Positions 11,014 to 20,376 of a stretch of 64,000 nt of DNA are shown here, piece after piece; position 1 is the first letter of the stretch; each line of letters begins with the position of its first letter. The stretch spans positions 682,001 to 746,000 of the forward strand of contig NAJO01000019.1 of assembly GCA_002077065.1 (NCBI GenBank). The letters run 5' to 3'. The notes under the pieces were generated by a model, which saw nothing but the letters and a program-made list of their open reading frames with translations, had not been told where the DNA came from and made no database searches. This DNA is from Cryoendolithus antarcticus. Its lineage: Eukaryota; Ascomycota; Dothideomycetes; Cladosporiales; Cladosporiaceae. The position numbers and the translations under genes were made by a program.

Positions 11014-11664
11014 ACGGGTCGAAGTGCTCTCTGAGGGGCGAAGGTGACTAATGCATGACTGACGAGGCATCTGCGTGCATGAGCACCAGTACAGACTGTG
11101 CATACTCGGCTAGCTAGGCGTGAACGGCAGCTGTCAACATCTGATGTTTGCTGCTTCCTTGTGATGATTATGGCGCAGTCGCCACCCTGCCGAATTGCAG
11201 CAGCACCGTGCCAATTGCTCAGTAATCCTCCATGGATCTGTAGGACTCAATAATCCTAAGCGACTCGACTCATTCACGCACAGGAGATGTCAGTGATTGT
11301 TGTCGCAGGAGACTCGAGCTCGGTCCTGCAACACTTCTTGACGTACCAACCCCACTTCACTTCCAGAGTACACGAGACCACTGCCACCCACCATTCACTA
11401 CCTATCAGCAGTATCACTATCCTATCCACTTGACCTCCCATAACGCTCACCATCTCGCCTTTCACCTCTCACCGATCACCCCTCTCGTCGCGACACCCCG
11501 CTCACGCCTCTCACAGCAGATTCCACCACGAGCTCTCCATTCTGGCGGACTCCGATGCTTCAGACAGCGACTCCCTCCCCGACCTGATCTCCATATCCTC
11601 CCAAGGAGAACCTCCCGCCACAACACCAGCGCATGCGCGCGCCCTACCTTTGCGCTTAACGAGA
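11014..11664. other. Intergenic with an ATG-less in-frame extension before the DUF2415 gene
   Basis: Positions 11434-11664 stay open in the frame of the downstream gene for 77 codons but contain no ATG. The translation includes LADSDASDSDSLPDLISIS, an acidic Ser/Asp tract that looks coding rather than random. Either an upstream exon supplies the start or the true N-terminus begins later at 11665. No convincing splice was found. Confidence 0.4.
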
Positions 11665-14022
11665 ATGGCGATTCTCGAGGAGTCTCTATACCCCGACACC
11701 GATCGCCTCGTCTCGACATCGAAGAAGTTCTACCCGATCAGCATACCCGTTTCGCACTGGCAGTTGCGGCATTATATATCGAGCCCGGAGCCGGATCGGC
11801 TGTACTATGCTAGTGGGAGGGAGGTCTTTTATCTACAACCCAGCACAAAGAAGAGGAAGCACGTCGCTAGCTTACCCTTCGAAGCGAGGTGCACGGCTAG
11901 CGGATATGGATGGATCTGCGTCGGCGGGGAGGATGAAGGCCATTTCGCGGCCATCAAGACCGGGGCGCTAGGATGGGGTGAAGATGGAGAGACAAGCCGG
12001 GCGGCAGACGTCAAAGTCGACAGGATCGGAGTGGAGATAGTGAACTCCATTTCCATCCATCGGATACAAGACGAAGACGCGCATCTAGATGATATCGTCG
12101 CGGTGCTGACGAATAACGACAAGACTGTACGGGTCTACAGTCTGCCTCTTGGACTGGAGACGTGTTGTTTGGATTTGCCGTTCGCGATGAACCACGCGAC
12201 GATATCGCCGGATGGGAAGGTGCTGGTCGCGGTGGGGGATGTGAACTCAGCGTACTTCTTCCGGCGGCATTTGAGAGGTGGGAAACCGGTGCCGGGGATA
12301 CAGAAGCCGCATAATCGACTCAATAGCGGGAGCGTGGAGTGGCGTTTGACGAATATCGTGAATCTGCATGTGACGAATTTGCAGGCTACGATGGGGTATT
12401 TTACTACGGCATGGAGCCCGAGTGGACGGCTTGTGGCTGTGGGGAGCGAGAGTGGGTATATCACCGTGCTGGATGTGGAGTTGCTGGCACGAGCGGATCT
12501 GGACGACGAGGATGCCATTGTGATTGTACGACCCGGAAGCAGACCTGATATCCCGCCACCGCATCCTGGCGCTGTGAGGAGTATGGTCTTCTCCCCTGAC
12601 CCGTGGGATTTGCTGATCTGGGCGGAGGATCAGGGGAGGGTCTGCGTGGGGGATTTGAGGACAGGGTTGAGGCAGAAGCAGGTTATTCTTATGCATCCTT
12701 CGGAAGAGGGCTTGACGACCGTGAGGTTTGCGGACGCGTTTGGACAGTCTGGTAGTGGGACGCCGACGTCGAGTGAGACGCAGCTGAGGCATTTGGAGCA
12801 GATGGAGATGGACTTGTTGAGGCGGTACCGACGAGCGCAGGAAAATCCTACGGCTGTGAATTTCGCTACGGAGTATATTGATGCGAGGAGACGTCAACGG
12901 CAGCACCGGCAGGAGCTGGCTAGTCTGCGATCGCAGAATGGAGGGCTGACCGGTTCGAGTGCGCAGGCGGCGGTAGAAGATGATCCGCAGGGCTTGACGC
13001 TGAGAGAGCAGGAAGTGCTGAACACCCTGCGGATGACGAGACAGCGGGAAGAGGCACGAGCTAATGGCACATTGCCGCAGACTGTCAATTATACTAGCCC
13101 GGATATGTTCTTACCCGCGCGATCAAGCGGTTCACGATCACATACACCGCATCCGGCTGCGAATCCAGCCGCGCAGCCGATCAGCGAGATTCTGAGCAGC
13201 ATGTCGGACACGAATCTGGAAGGCTCTTCATACACGGATATGTCTCATGGCCTGCCACGACCGACGTCTGTCTTCGCTCCCGGCTCACCAGACATCAACG
13301 CCTGGGCCGCCAACTCGTATCGATCTCCAGATACCAGCACATCAGGCAACACAACAGGCTCCACACGTCAAAGCGACGGCTCCCGCATCCCCCGCCGTCG
13401 CGCCTCAGTAATCCTCTCTCCACCCGCCACGGGCGCCTCAGATCAGCCTTCCACCACAACTCGCCCCCGGCCGACTGCACCACCACTCACGCCCCCTGCC
13501 TCAGACGACCCTCCCGACCAGGAGGAAAACTCAGCAGACCACAACGAGAACCCCTGGCGCACCATCTCCGACGCCATGGCCCTAGCACGAGGTCCGCTTT
13601 TCGAATCCGCCTCCCTCGCCCCTCCGATTCCTCCTCACCCCACCACGAACTCCACCCCACCTCCCCCCCAACAACCCTCCCGCGAACAAACCCACACGAC
13701 CCGCTCCCTCGCCCGCCAACGCGAGCGCTGGCGCACGCTCAGTGGAGGCGACTCTCAAGCCACTTCCCCAGTCGCCACGGGCGCGAATACCACCGCGCTG
13801 CCGCGGCCGAGTGTGGCGGAGGGGTACGAGTACGAGAGGGTTCTGAGGCGGATGAGAGGGAGCACGTCTGGGGGAGGGAGGGGGCTGGAAGGTGTGAGGA
13901 GTGCAGGGGTTGCAATTAGTGCAGATGGCAGGTGGGTCTGGGTTGGGTGTGAGGAGGGGGTTTTTGAGGTGGAGGTTAATAGACAGAGGAGGTTGGGACG
14001 GGAGAGCTGGGAGTGGGCGTAG
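11665..14022 (+). CDS. DUF2415 / WD40-repeat-like fungal protein
   Basis: A 785-residue protein from the first in-frame ATG. Residues about 20-330 look like a degenerate WD/beta-propeller: RHYISSPEPDRLYYASGREVF, GYGWICVGGEDEG, VLTNNDKTVRVYSLPL, MGYFTTAWSPSGRLVAVGSESG. Residues about 308-335 carry FSPDPWDLLIWAEDQGRV, matching the short DUF2415 domain known for its DLL motif. Residues about 335-720 are low-complexity Ser/Thr/Pro/Gln-rich, with two helical stretches (LRHLEQMEMDLLRRYRRAQE, LTLREQEVLNTLRMTRQREE). The C-terminus has one more blade-like segment (GVAISADGRWVWVGCEEGVF). The function is not known; a scaffolding role is an inference. The frame continues upstream without ATG, so the N-terminus may be incomplete. 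Confidence 0.85.
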   Translation: MAILEESLYPDTDRLVSTSKKFYPISIPVSHWQLRHYISSPEPDRLYYASGREVFYLQPSTKKRKHVASLPFEARCTASGYGWICVGGEDEGHFAAIKTGALGWGEDGETSRAADVKVDRIGVEIVNSISIHRIQDEDAHLDDIVAVLTNNDKTVRVYSLPLGLETCCLDLPFAMNHATISPDGKVLVAVGDVNSAYFFRRHLRGGKPVPGIQKPHNRLNSGSVEWRLTNIVNLHVTNLQATMGYFTTAWSPSGRLVAVGSESGYITVLDVELLARADLDDEDAIVIVRPGSRPDIPPPHPGAVRSMVFSPDPWDLLIWAEDQGRVCVGDLRTGLRQKQVILMHPSEEGLTTVRFADAFGQSGSGTPTSSETQLRHLEQMEMDLLRRYRRAQENPTAVNFATEYIDARRRQRQHRQELASLRSQNGGLTGSSAQAAVEDDPQGLTLREQEVLNTLRMTRQREEARANGTLPQTVNYTSPDMFLPARSSGSRSHTPHPAANPAAQPISEILSSMSDTNLEGSSYTDMSHGLPRPTSVFAPGSPDINAWAANSYRSPDTSTSGNTTGSTRQSDGSRIPRRRASVILSPPATGASDQPSTTTRPRPTAPPLTPPASDDPPDQEENSADHNENPWRTISDAMALARGPLFESASLAPPIPPHPTTNSTPPPPQQPSREQTHTTRSLARQRERWRTLSGGDSQATSPVATGANTTALPRPSVAEGYEYERVLRRMRGSTSGGGRGLEGVRSAGVAISADGRWVWVGCEEGVFEVEVNRQRRLGRESWEWA

Positions 14023-14419
14023 AGAGGTTGGTGGGATGAGAGATTAGTGGAGTGAGGGGTGGGTGGAGTGAAGGGGGAGTGGGGTGCATTGTATGAAGTT
14101 ATGAGGAAGCAGTGTTGGGTATGATCTTTGGTGCATGACGGGTGCGAAAAGTCTTGGACATTGTAAGCGGGTCCTAGGCTCTGTATCATTACACTTGTCC
14201 CATCAATCCTTTCGCTGCCTTGATCGTTTCCATCGCATCGTCTATATGAGGGTAAATCGCACAGGTGCGTTTGCTTCTCTCAAGGTCGGTGAATGCTCCT
14301 ATGGTGCTACCAACGTAGCTACAACAGCATTGTTGCGATACAGTGCGAATAAGAGAGTCTCTAGTCTCGTTAACTAGTTAAACCAGCCTAGACGCCTCTC
14401 CTCTGTGTGATAGTCCAGC

Positions 14420-14660
14420 GTGTCACTTCTGCAGCTAGCCCAGTAGAACCATAACCGTTCTCCCAGACATCCAGAGGTAGTCGGATCCAAATGTGGGCCG
14501 AGTCAGAGCAATTTTAACCTATTGCTGGCTCTCCCTGCGTTGGTCGCCCTCGGACTTGCAATGGTGAACTGTGTCACTACTGCAGCTAGCTTGATGGAAC
14601 CGTTGCCTGCGTTTTACAAACCCAGAAAATTGGAGGAAAATGTGAGCCGCGTAGGAGCAG
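14420..14660 (+). repeat. Degenerate direct repeat pair, period 151 bp
   Basis: Copy 1 (14420-14510) and copy 2 (14571-14660) both begin GTGTCACT(T/A)CTGCAGCTAGC. They then share AGAACC/GGAACC, CCCAGA, AAATGTG(G/A)GCCG and AGAGCA/GGAGCA in the same order with small gaps. Shared order over about 90 bp argues for an old duplication. Confidence 0.6.
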
Positions 14661-14672
14661 TGTAGACTAAAG

Positions 14673-14708
14673 TCCATTCGTGGTCCAAAATCCATTCGTG
14701 GTCCAAAA
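14673..14708 (+). repeat. Exact 18-bp tandem duplication
   Basis: The unit TCCATTCGTGGTCCAAAA occurs twice without a gap (14673-14690, 14691-14708), directly after the second degenerate repeat. Confidence 0.9.
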
Positions 14709-14902
14709 TCCCCAGGACATTAAAGCTTTCCCGCACAGTCGCACGGTGATCTGGAGATGGCTCTCATCGGACGCTCAAGGGGAAGCACTCCAAACGCTCG
14801 ACTAGGGTGTCGCGCGCTTCCCTCGATGGACCCGGGGAGGCCACGCACTGCAGCCTTTGTTGCGGCCAACCCGACGCGGGCGACGCAAGATACCGCTCGC
14901 CA

Positions 14903-15310
14903 TCACTGACTTCGCCGACACTCCCACCCAACCCAACCACAACGCATTAGAGTAAGCTCATCCTGCAGAACCGTAGCATTACCCGACAGCACGCTACACG
15001 GCATGCACTGCCCAGATGCCACGACAGCGCACGTCCCATCGTACCCCGAACACATTTGCTGGAGTGTAGGCGGTCTAGGTACAGCGACGGCTACGACGAG
15101 GGATATGCCGGTGACGAGGACGAGCATTGCCAGCCAGACTGCCCAGGAGGCCCATGTGCGGAGGGCGCAGAGATCGGCTAGGCCGTGCTCCCATTCTGCA
15201 CGGGAGAGCTTCCATCTGAAGCAGAGGAGAGCGAGGAGGATGCTGAAGGTGAGGAATGCGGCGAGAGAGAGCCAGATTGTTTCTTGGTGGGAGATGCTGA
15301 TTTCGGACAT
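14903..15310 (-). CDS. Small two-helix membrane protein with Cys-rich loop (hypothetical)
   Basis: A 135-residue protein with a clean ATG. Residues about 10-31 (TIWLSLAAFLTFSILLALLCF) and 52-75 (ASWAVWLAMLVLVTGISLVV) are strong transmembrane helices, separated by a short polar segment. The C-terminal half is outside the helices and has six cysteines (MCSGYDGTCAVV, QCMPCSV, RCGWVGWEC), which suggests a disulphide-bonded exposed domain. No family was recognised. It may be a real membrane protein or the main exon of a longer gene. Divergence of its helices and cysteines from random frames supports coding, but evidence is limited to one exon. Confidence 0.55.
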   Translation of the reverse strand: MSEISISHQETIWLSLAAFLTFSILLALLCFRWKLSRAEWEHGLADLCALRTWASWAVWLAMLVLVTGISLVVAVAVPRPPTLQQMCSGYDGTCAVVASGQCMPCSVLSGNATVLQDELTLMRCGWVGWECRRSQ

Positions 15311-15833
15311 CTTGTTCGGTGGGGTGGTGGGGAGGTGTTGGTGTATTGAACCTCACAGGGTTCTTTTGTATCTTGACGAGGTAGTTGTGGGCAGAGGTGT
15401 TACCGAAATCTTCCAGTCGTCGGACGAGTGTGAGAGGCGGATGGACGATATGGTCGGAGTGTGCAAGATTGGAAAGGAAAGGGGAGACGTGCGCTGTCTA
15501 CTTATCTATCATGGAGAAGATGGAAAGGGATGCCGCGAGGTCAGCACGTGGTGAAGTGTATATTTGATGGTACTGATCGCGATCGCTCGAGATGGTCAGC
15601 ATGTCTTCTAGGAATGTATGCAGACGTCAGCGGATCCCATGTTGATATTTGAACTTTGCTCTTCGTACCTAGCGCGAGACGCCGGCCCAATCACAACAAC
15701 ATGAGATGAGATGTCTCCGTCCCAAGACTTTCCACCTAGCATTCCTGAGTTCTTGAGTGGCAGCCACGTGGTATGATCTGAGCCGGGCTGTGCTTTACTG
15801 CGTCCACGAGAGCAGAGCAGAGCGTGGTGCTCC
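15311..15833. other. Intergenic with two CACGTG sites
   Basis: No gene was seen. Two E-box palindromes CACGTG, each followed by GT, lie at 15545-15550 and 15765-15770. These may bind bHLH factors; this rests on the motif only. Confidence 0.4.
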
Positions 15834-16343
15834 CTAGTGGGTACCATCAAAGCCCTCCCAGACATCCTTCGCGTACGCCTCGGTCAACTCCTTGTCCTCG
15901 CCGTACCTACATGAAATCTAGATTAGCCCTAGCACTAGGTGTCGTCACGGGACCTCGACGGGATGCACTCACACTTCCTGCCACTTGCCGAAGCCTCCCT
16001 CCAGCACCACGACCTTCTGCTCCTTACCCTTAACATCCTTCCCAATCAACCTCTCCCTCTCTCTCACGTAGTTGATCGCAGCCTTCGGCCCACGTTGCTG
16101 GCTCAGCATGCAATGGAACACCACAGTCCCCTTGTCTTCCAACGTTCGGACGAGCTCTGGTAGAGCGACATCATGGGTGCCTGAAGCAACGTGATGAGAA
16201 GATCTGATGTGACCACCAACGTGATCGTCGTCGCGGACGTCCACGACAGCTATGCTCGCGTCGCGAGAGCGAACAAGTGGTGCCAGGTCCGCAGTTGAGA
16301 TGCGAGGAAGCGTAGACGCGGTAAGATAAGTGGCGGAAGACAT
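15834..16343 (-). CDS. YCH1: Rhodanese-domain phosphatase/arsenate-reductase-like protein (Ych1/CDC25-type)
   Basis: A single rhodanese domain protein of the Ych1/Ibp1/Arr2 group, small enzymes with CDC25-like phosphatase or arsenate reductase activity. Exons on the minus strand are 16343-15973 and 15906-15834; the 66-nt intron (GTGAGT...TAG) restores the family ending WQEVYGEDKELTEAYAKDVW. Product 147 aa. The active-site loop is HCMLSQQRGP (Cys-X5-Arg, residues about 79-87), preceded by AVVDVRDDDHVGGHIRSSHH. Ych1 orthologues carry the same loop with small changes. The true substrate cannot be told from sequence. Confidence 0.9.
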
Positions 16344-17626
16344 GGTGCTGAGGTACTGTCAGGGGAGATTTGAATCTATCGCGGCGGTACAGCGAGATGT
16401 TTGATACGTTGAGATGTGTGTTGATAGTATTTACGGAGATGGTTTAAACGGTACCCTAGTGGTCTGGTGTTGATGAGTCGACACTCGATGAGTCGACACG
16501 CGGCTGGATGCGGATGGATGGACACTTTCTGATTCTTGAATGTTCCGTGATCTTCAACGAACGAGAGGTCTGGTATGTGGAGGAAGGTGCGGACATAGAC
16601 ATTCACTTACAGTGTCGACTTCTGAAGTTGACGGGGAGTGGGTCCGAGCGTTGTCAGTCTCTGTACATGTAAGTTAGTATCATGAGAATGCATAACCGCA
16701 CGGTGTTAGTTGTGCCTGTAGCGTTCGCTTTGACGACTCTGTGTGGCCTATTGCTGGCTTGGTCGTCAGCAGTCGAAGGTCTCGCTGCCAACATGGCCGA
16801 GCAAGTGGTGCTCAACGGCAAGCTCTATCTTCAAGCGCCTTCACAATCGTGGTGAGATGCGACGAAATTGAGAGAACGTCTTGGGTTCCCTGCAGCTCAA
16901 AGCAATACTAGATACACACGCCTAGCTCTGTTGTTACAGCCGATCTTGAAATACACAGCAGCAGTGCGATGCAGTATGCTATGAGGCGCATAAATATGTA
17001 GGTCCTATTAGTCTTGGCAGCCCAAAGGAGCAAGTGCGTCTCGCTTCCCTTGCTCCCCGGCGGCCGGTCGATGCCCAAGCTTATCATCAACATTGCGTTT
17101 CGCCTTTATCGACATTTTGCCATAGATTCATCGAGTAGTCGACAAAGAATGTCAAGCATCATCACTCAGGCACCAAGTCCGCCAAGCATCGGCTCCATAA
17201 CTACGCGATGCAATCCCGCGCGACCACGGAGCCTAGTCCATGCTACACCCACGACTCAGCAAATCACAGCTACTCTACCTGCTGCACACTCCACATCATC
17301 GACAATCACTACCTGCCCGATCAGACCGCGTCTCGTAGATCAAACATCATCGACTCGGCCTTAGCATTGCGCTTGCGGTGGGAATGGCAGGTGCTAGCTG
17401 TAATCCCTTCGTGTCTTGAAGCGCGCAAGGGACTGCATGCTTCGCGTCATGATTTCGGACGTGCTTCGCAAGCTTTTGCTGGATTGCTTGAGCGACGCAT
17501 GGGTTCCTTGGGAGTTGATATACGTAGGTCAAGCGCCCATGCGATCATTGCCCTCCCGTCATCGCGTTTTGCTTGTATGAGAAGCCCCCATCTTCCCTAC
17601 CTCCACTCTACAGACAAGACGCCAAG
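16344..17626. other. Intergenic, about 1.3 kb
   Basis: Between the rhodanese gene and the carboxypeptidase. It holds a 57-codon frame with a signal-like N-terminus (listed separately) and a 13-bp direct repeat GATGAGTCGACAC at 16472-16484 and 16487-16499. Nothing else was recognised. Confidence 0.45.
16682..16855 (+). CDS. Possible short secreted peptide (57 aa)
   Basis: ATG at 16682 opens a 57-codon frame. After MRMHNR comes a hydrophobic run (VLVVPVAFALTTLCGLLLAW) and a small-residue stretch that could be a signal-peptidase site (SSAVEGLAA), then a polar tail ending QAPSQSW. No homologue was recognised. The end reads TG-GTGAGA, so it could also be a first exon with a canonical donor at 16852. 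The hydrophobic core could arise by chance in a frame this short. Confidence 0.3.
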   Translation: MRMHNRTVLVVPVAFALTTLCGLLLAWSSAVEGLAANMAEQVVLNGKLYLQAPSQSW

Positions 17627-19546
17627 ATGCTGTTCGGCAAAGAGATCGTAGCTGCCCTAGGCTTCTCCTCTCTGGTCACGGCACTAAGTGGCGAAGACGT
17701 GTTCAAGCGAGCGCAGCGACCTAAGCCTGTGATTGAGAAGCGCGTCGCCAACCAGCCATTCAAGAGCGAGAAGCTGCAGAAGCGAGCATTCAATTTCCTG
17801 AACGCCAATACTGAGAAGTTCGCCGTCAACGGCACCGCTGTTCCAGACGTGCCGTTCGATGTGGGCGAGTCGTACGCTGGACTCCTACCTATCTCTGGGG
17901 CAGCCAACGAGACGCGTGAGCTGTTCTTCTGGTTCTTCCCGACCACCAACCCTGTCTGCCGCGAGGAGATTACCATCTGGTGAGAGAATGGAGGAGAAAT
18001 CCCACGTCTATTAGCCCTGACTGACTTTGCTGTACAGGTTCAATGGAGGTCCAGGTTGCAGTTCGCTGAGTGGTCTACTGACCGAGAATGGCCCTTTCAC
18101 CTGGGAGGGTGCGTCGACCCTTTCGTCAACACTGCTATTGACAGAGCTGACGTATGCATGTAGCTGGCACACTTGCACCAGTCCAGAACCCATACACTTG
18201 GGTGAATATTCACAATGACGATGTTGCATGGAACAAATGTTGTTTTCTAACAGATTACTTAGGTCAACCTCACCAACATGATGTGGGTTGAACAACCAAT
18301 CGGCGTCGGCTATACCCAGGGCGTGCCGAATATCACTAACGAAGTGGAGCTCGGTCAAGAGTTCGTGGGCTTCTACAAGCAATTCGTCGAGGCCTTCGGT
18401 GTTCAAGGGTATGTCAATTCGCTCACTTCACTCACTTCATCTGCTTCATTTCAAGTCTCCTCACTGACACTCATCAGCTGGGACTTATACCTGACCGGCG
18501 AATCCTATGCGGGCTACTACGTCCCATACATAGCAGATTCTTTAATCACTACTGCTGACCCTGACATGCCACTGAAAGGTATTGCCATCAATGACCCCAT
18601 CATCGGCGACGGCACCAATCAACAAGACGTTGTCATTGGCCCTTACCTTGCTTATTGGCAGAACGTTCTCTACTTGAACGAGTCCTTCATCGATCGCTAC
18701 AATAAGAGGGATCTACAATGTGGCTACCCGCAGTATCTGGAAAAGTATTTGACGTTCCCACCGCCTCAGGAAGCCTTCCCAGTATTGCCAGAGCCCAGTC
18801 GCGCGAACAACTACTCTTGCGATCAATTCGACAACGCGTACGGTGCTATCCTGGAAGTCAATCCCTGCTTCAATATCTATCATATCACCGAGACATGCCC
18901 GCATCCGTACTCAGTGTTAGGTAAAGTCAACTCTGGCGACTACGTTCCCATCGGAGCGCAGATCTACTTCAATCGAACTGATGTCAAGGCTGCGATCCAT
19001 GCTCCTTTGACATCGAACTGGCTACAGTGCAAGAATGGTGTGTTCCGTAACACCACCTCGAACCGCACCGTCAACGATCAGAGTCTCGGCCCCGCTCAGA
19101 ACGGCGTTCTCCAACGTGTGATCGAGTACACGAACAACACCATCATCGGGTCGGGTAACCTCGACATGCTGCTCAACACTAACGGCACCCTACTGGCAAT
19201 CCAGAACATGACCTGGAACGGGCTACAAGGTCTGCAGGCGTACCCCTCCATCCCTTTCTATACCCCCGATCACGCGGAGTACAACGGTGGCGCCCTCGCG
19301 GGGTCCGGGTATCTGGGTTCATGGGGTGTAGAGCGAGGTTTGACATTCTACCAAGTGCAGCTCGCTGGTCACGAATTGCCGGGCTATGCCCCTGGTGCGG
19401 CTTACAGGGCTATCGAGCTGCTGCTTGGAAGGATCAAGTCGCTGAGCCAGACCGGAAGCTTTACTACACAGAGTGGGAACTTCAGCGGGACGACGCCTTT
19501 GTACAGAAGAGAGAATGGGTTCGGAGGAGTGATGCCGAGTATCTGA
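17627..19546 (+). CDS. Serine carboxypeptidase (S10 family), secreted
   Basis: Acid serine carboxypeptidase releasing C-terminal residues, probably secreted or vacuolar. Five exons: 17627-17979, 18038-18108, 18164-18201, 18263-18408, 18478-19546; all junctions keep frame and give 558 aa. Residues 1-19 form a signal peptide; a dibasic-rich propeptide-like segment follows (KRAQRPKPVIEKR, LQKRAF). The oxyanion/substrate motif WFNGGPGCSS sits near 118, the nucleophile Ser in LTGESYAGYY near 212, Asp in GSGNLDMLL near 432 and His in LAGHELPGY near 501, so the triad is complete. Many NxT/S sites suggest glycosylation. Substrate preference is not clear. Confidence 0.95.
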
Positions 19547-20376
19547 CGTGCGGCGAGCCAGGCGGTGTTGTTTGGCTGAGATGCACTAGATGGCGTAGTT
19601 GACAACCTGTAGACTTCGGGCATACGTTGAGCTGAGAGAACGCAGAATTTCTACGCCATCTGCATCAAAGATCACGACATGTGAGATGTTTCTACGCGTG
19701 ACCGCACCATATCCATATTGCCGAGTGAGGTGAAGAGATCATGAGTTCATAGCAATTGCCATTGGGTCGGAGTCCAGATCGCCTGCAGAATCTTGCCTTC
19801 GGCCCACCATGCTTGGCAAAGAGGGTTCACCAAGAGCACGCCAGACTTTAGTGCCATTGGCTCAGTCAGCATGTCAAAGCCACCCAGTCTTGATACATAT
19901 CTATCTCCTCCCCGCGTCCACCACTATCGACAACCCCATGAATGCACCTCCGCCGTCTAATCTCAAGTGTTATAGACGCCCCTATCCCTCCGTCAGCCGC
20001 CTTGTCCCCCGCCTACGCTCCGCCAAGGCCGGCGCGGCCGCTGAGGCTCCTCGCGTGTCTTGTCATCTCTTGCCGACCAACAAGATGCACAAGAACATGC
20101 CGCGGGCTTGCAGCGCTGAGACTCTTGGCCTTCACGCTATCATGGATCTCTATCTTATCGTTGCGGCGATCCTACGTAGCTGCAATGCTACTCCACTCCT
20201 CCAATGGACTGGGTTGTCACTGTGGGTAGGGCTTAAAGGTAGGGATTCAGTCGCGTGCGCCACTCTGTCGTCTCATTTCTTGGTCTGATCCATTGCGCTC
20301 GTTCCTGTGTCGCTATCCCTTTCTTCCAATCTTGGAGAAGTCCCCAGCTCTCCGCGGCTACCACGCATCAAGCGTC
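19547..20376. other. Intergenic, carboxypeptidase 3' flank and permease leader
   Basis: No conserved coding sequence was found. Several short ATG-started frames precede the permease start (e.g. near 19809 and 19938) and might act as upstream ORFs if the transcript starts that far out. This cannot be decided from sequence. Confidence 0.4.

Larger units (their letters stand above)
14023..14902. other. Intergenic with degenerate direct repeats
   Basis: No gene was recognised. The stretch holds a diverged repeat pair with a 151-bp period and an exact 18-bp tandem duplication, listed separately. It might be a remnant of a mobile element, but no terminal repeats or coding remnants were found. Confidence 0.45.

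Noticed and set aside
10201..11103. 300-codon minus-strand frame opposite mannitol-1-phosphate dehydrogenase
   Set aside because: Antisense shadow of a highly biased gene; no independent start context or motif.
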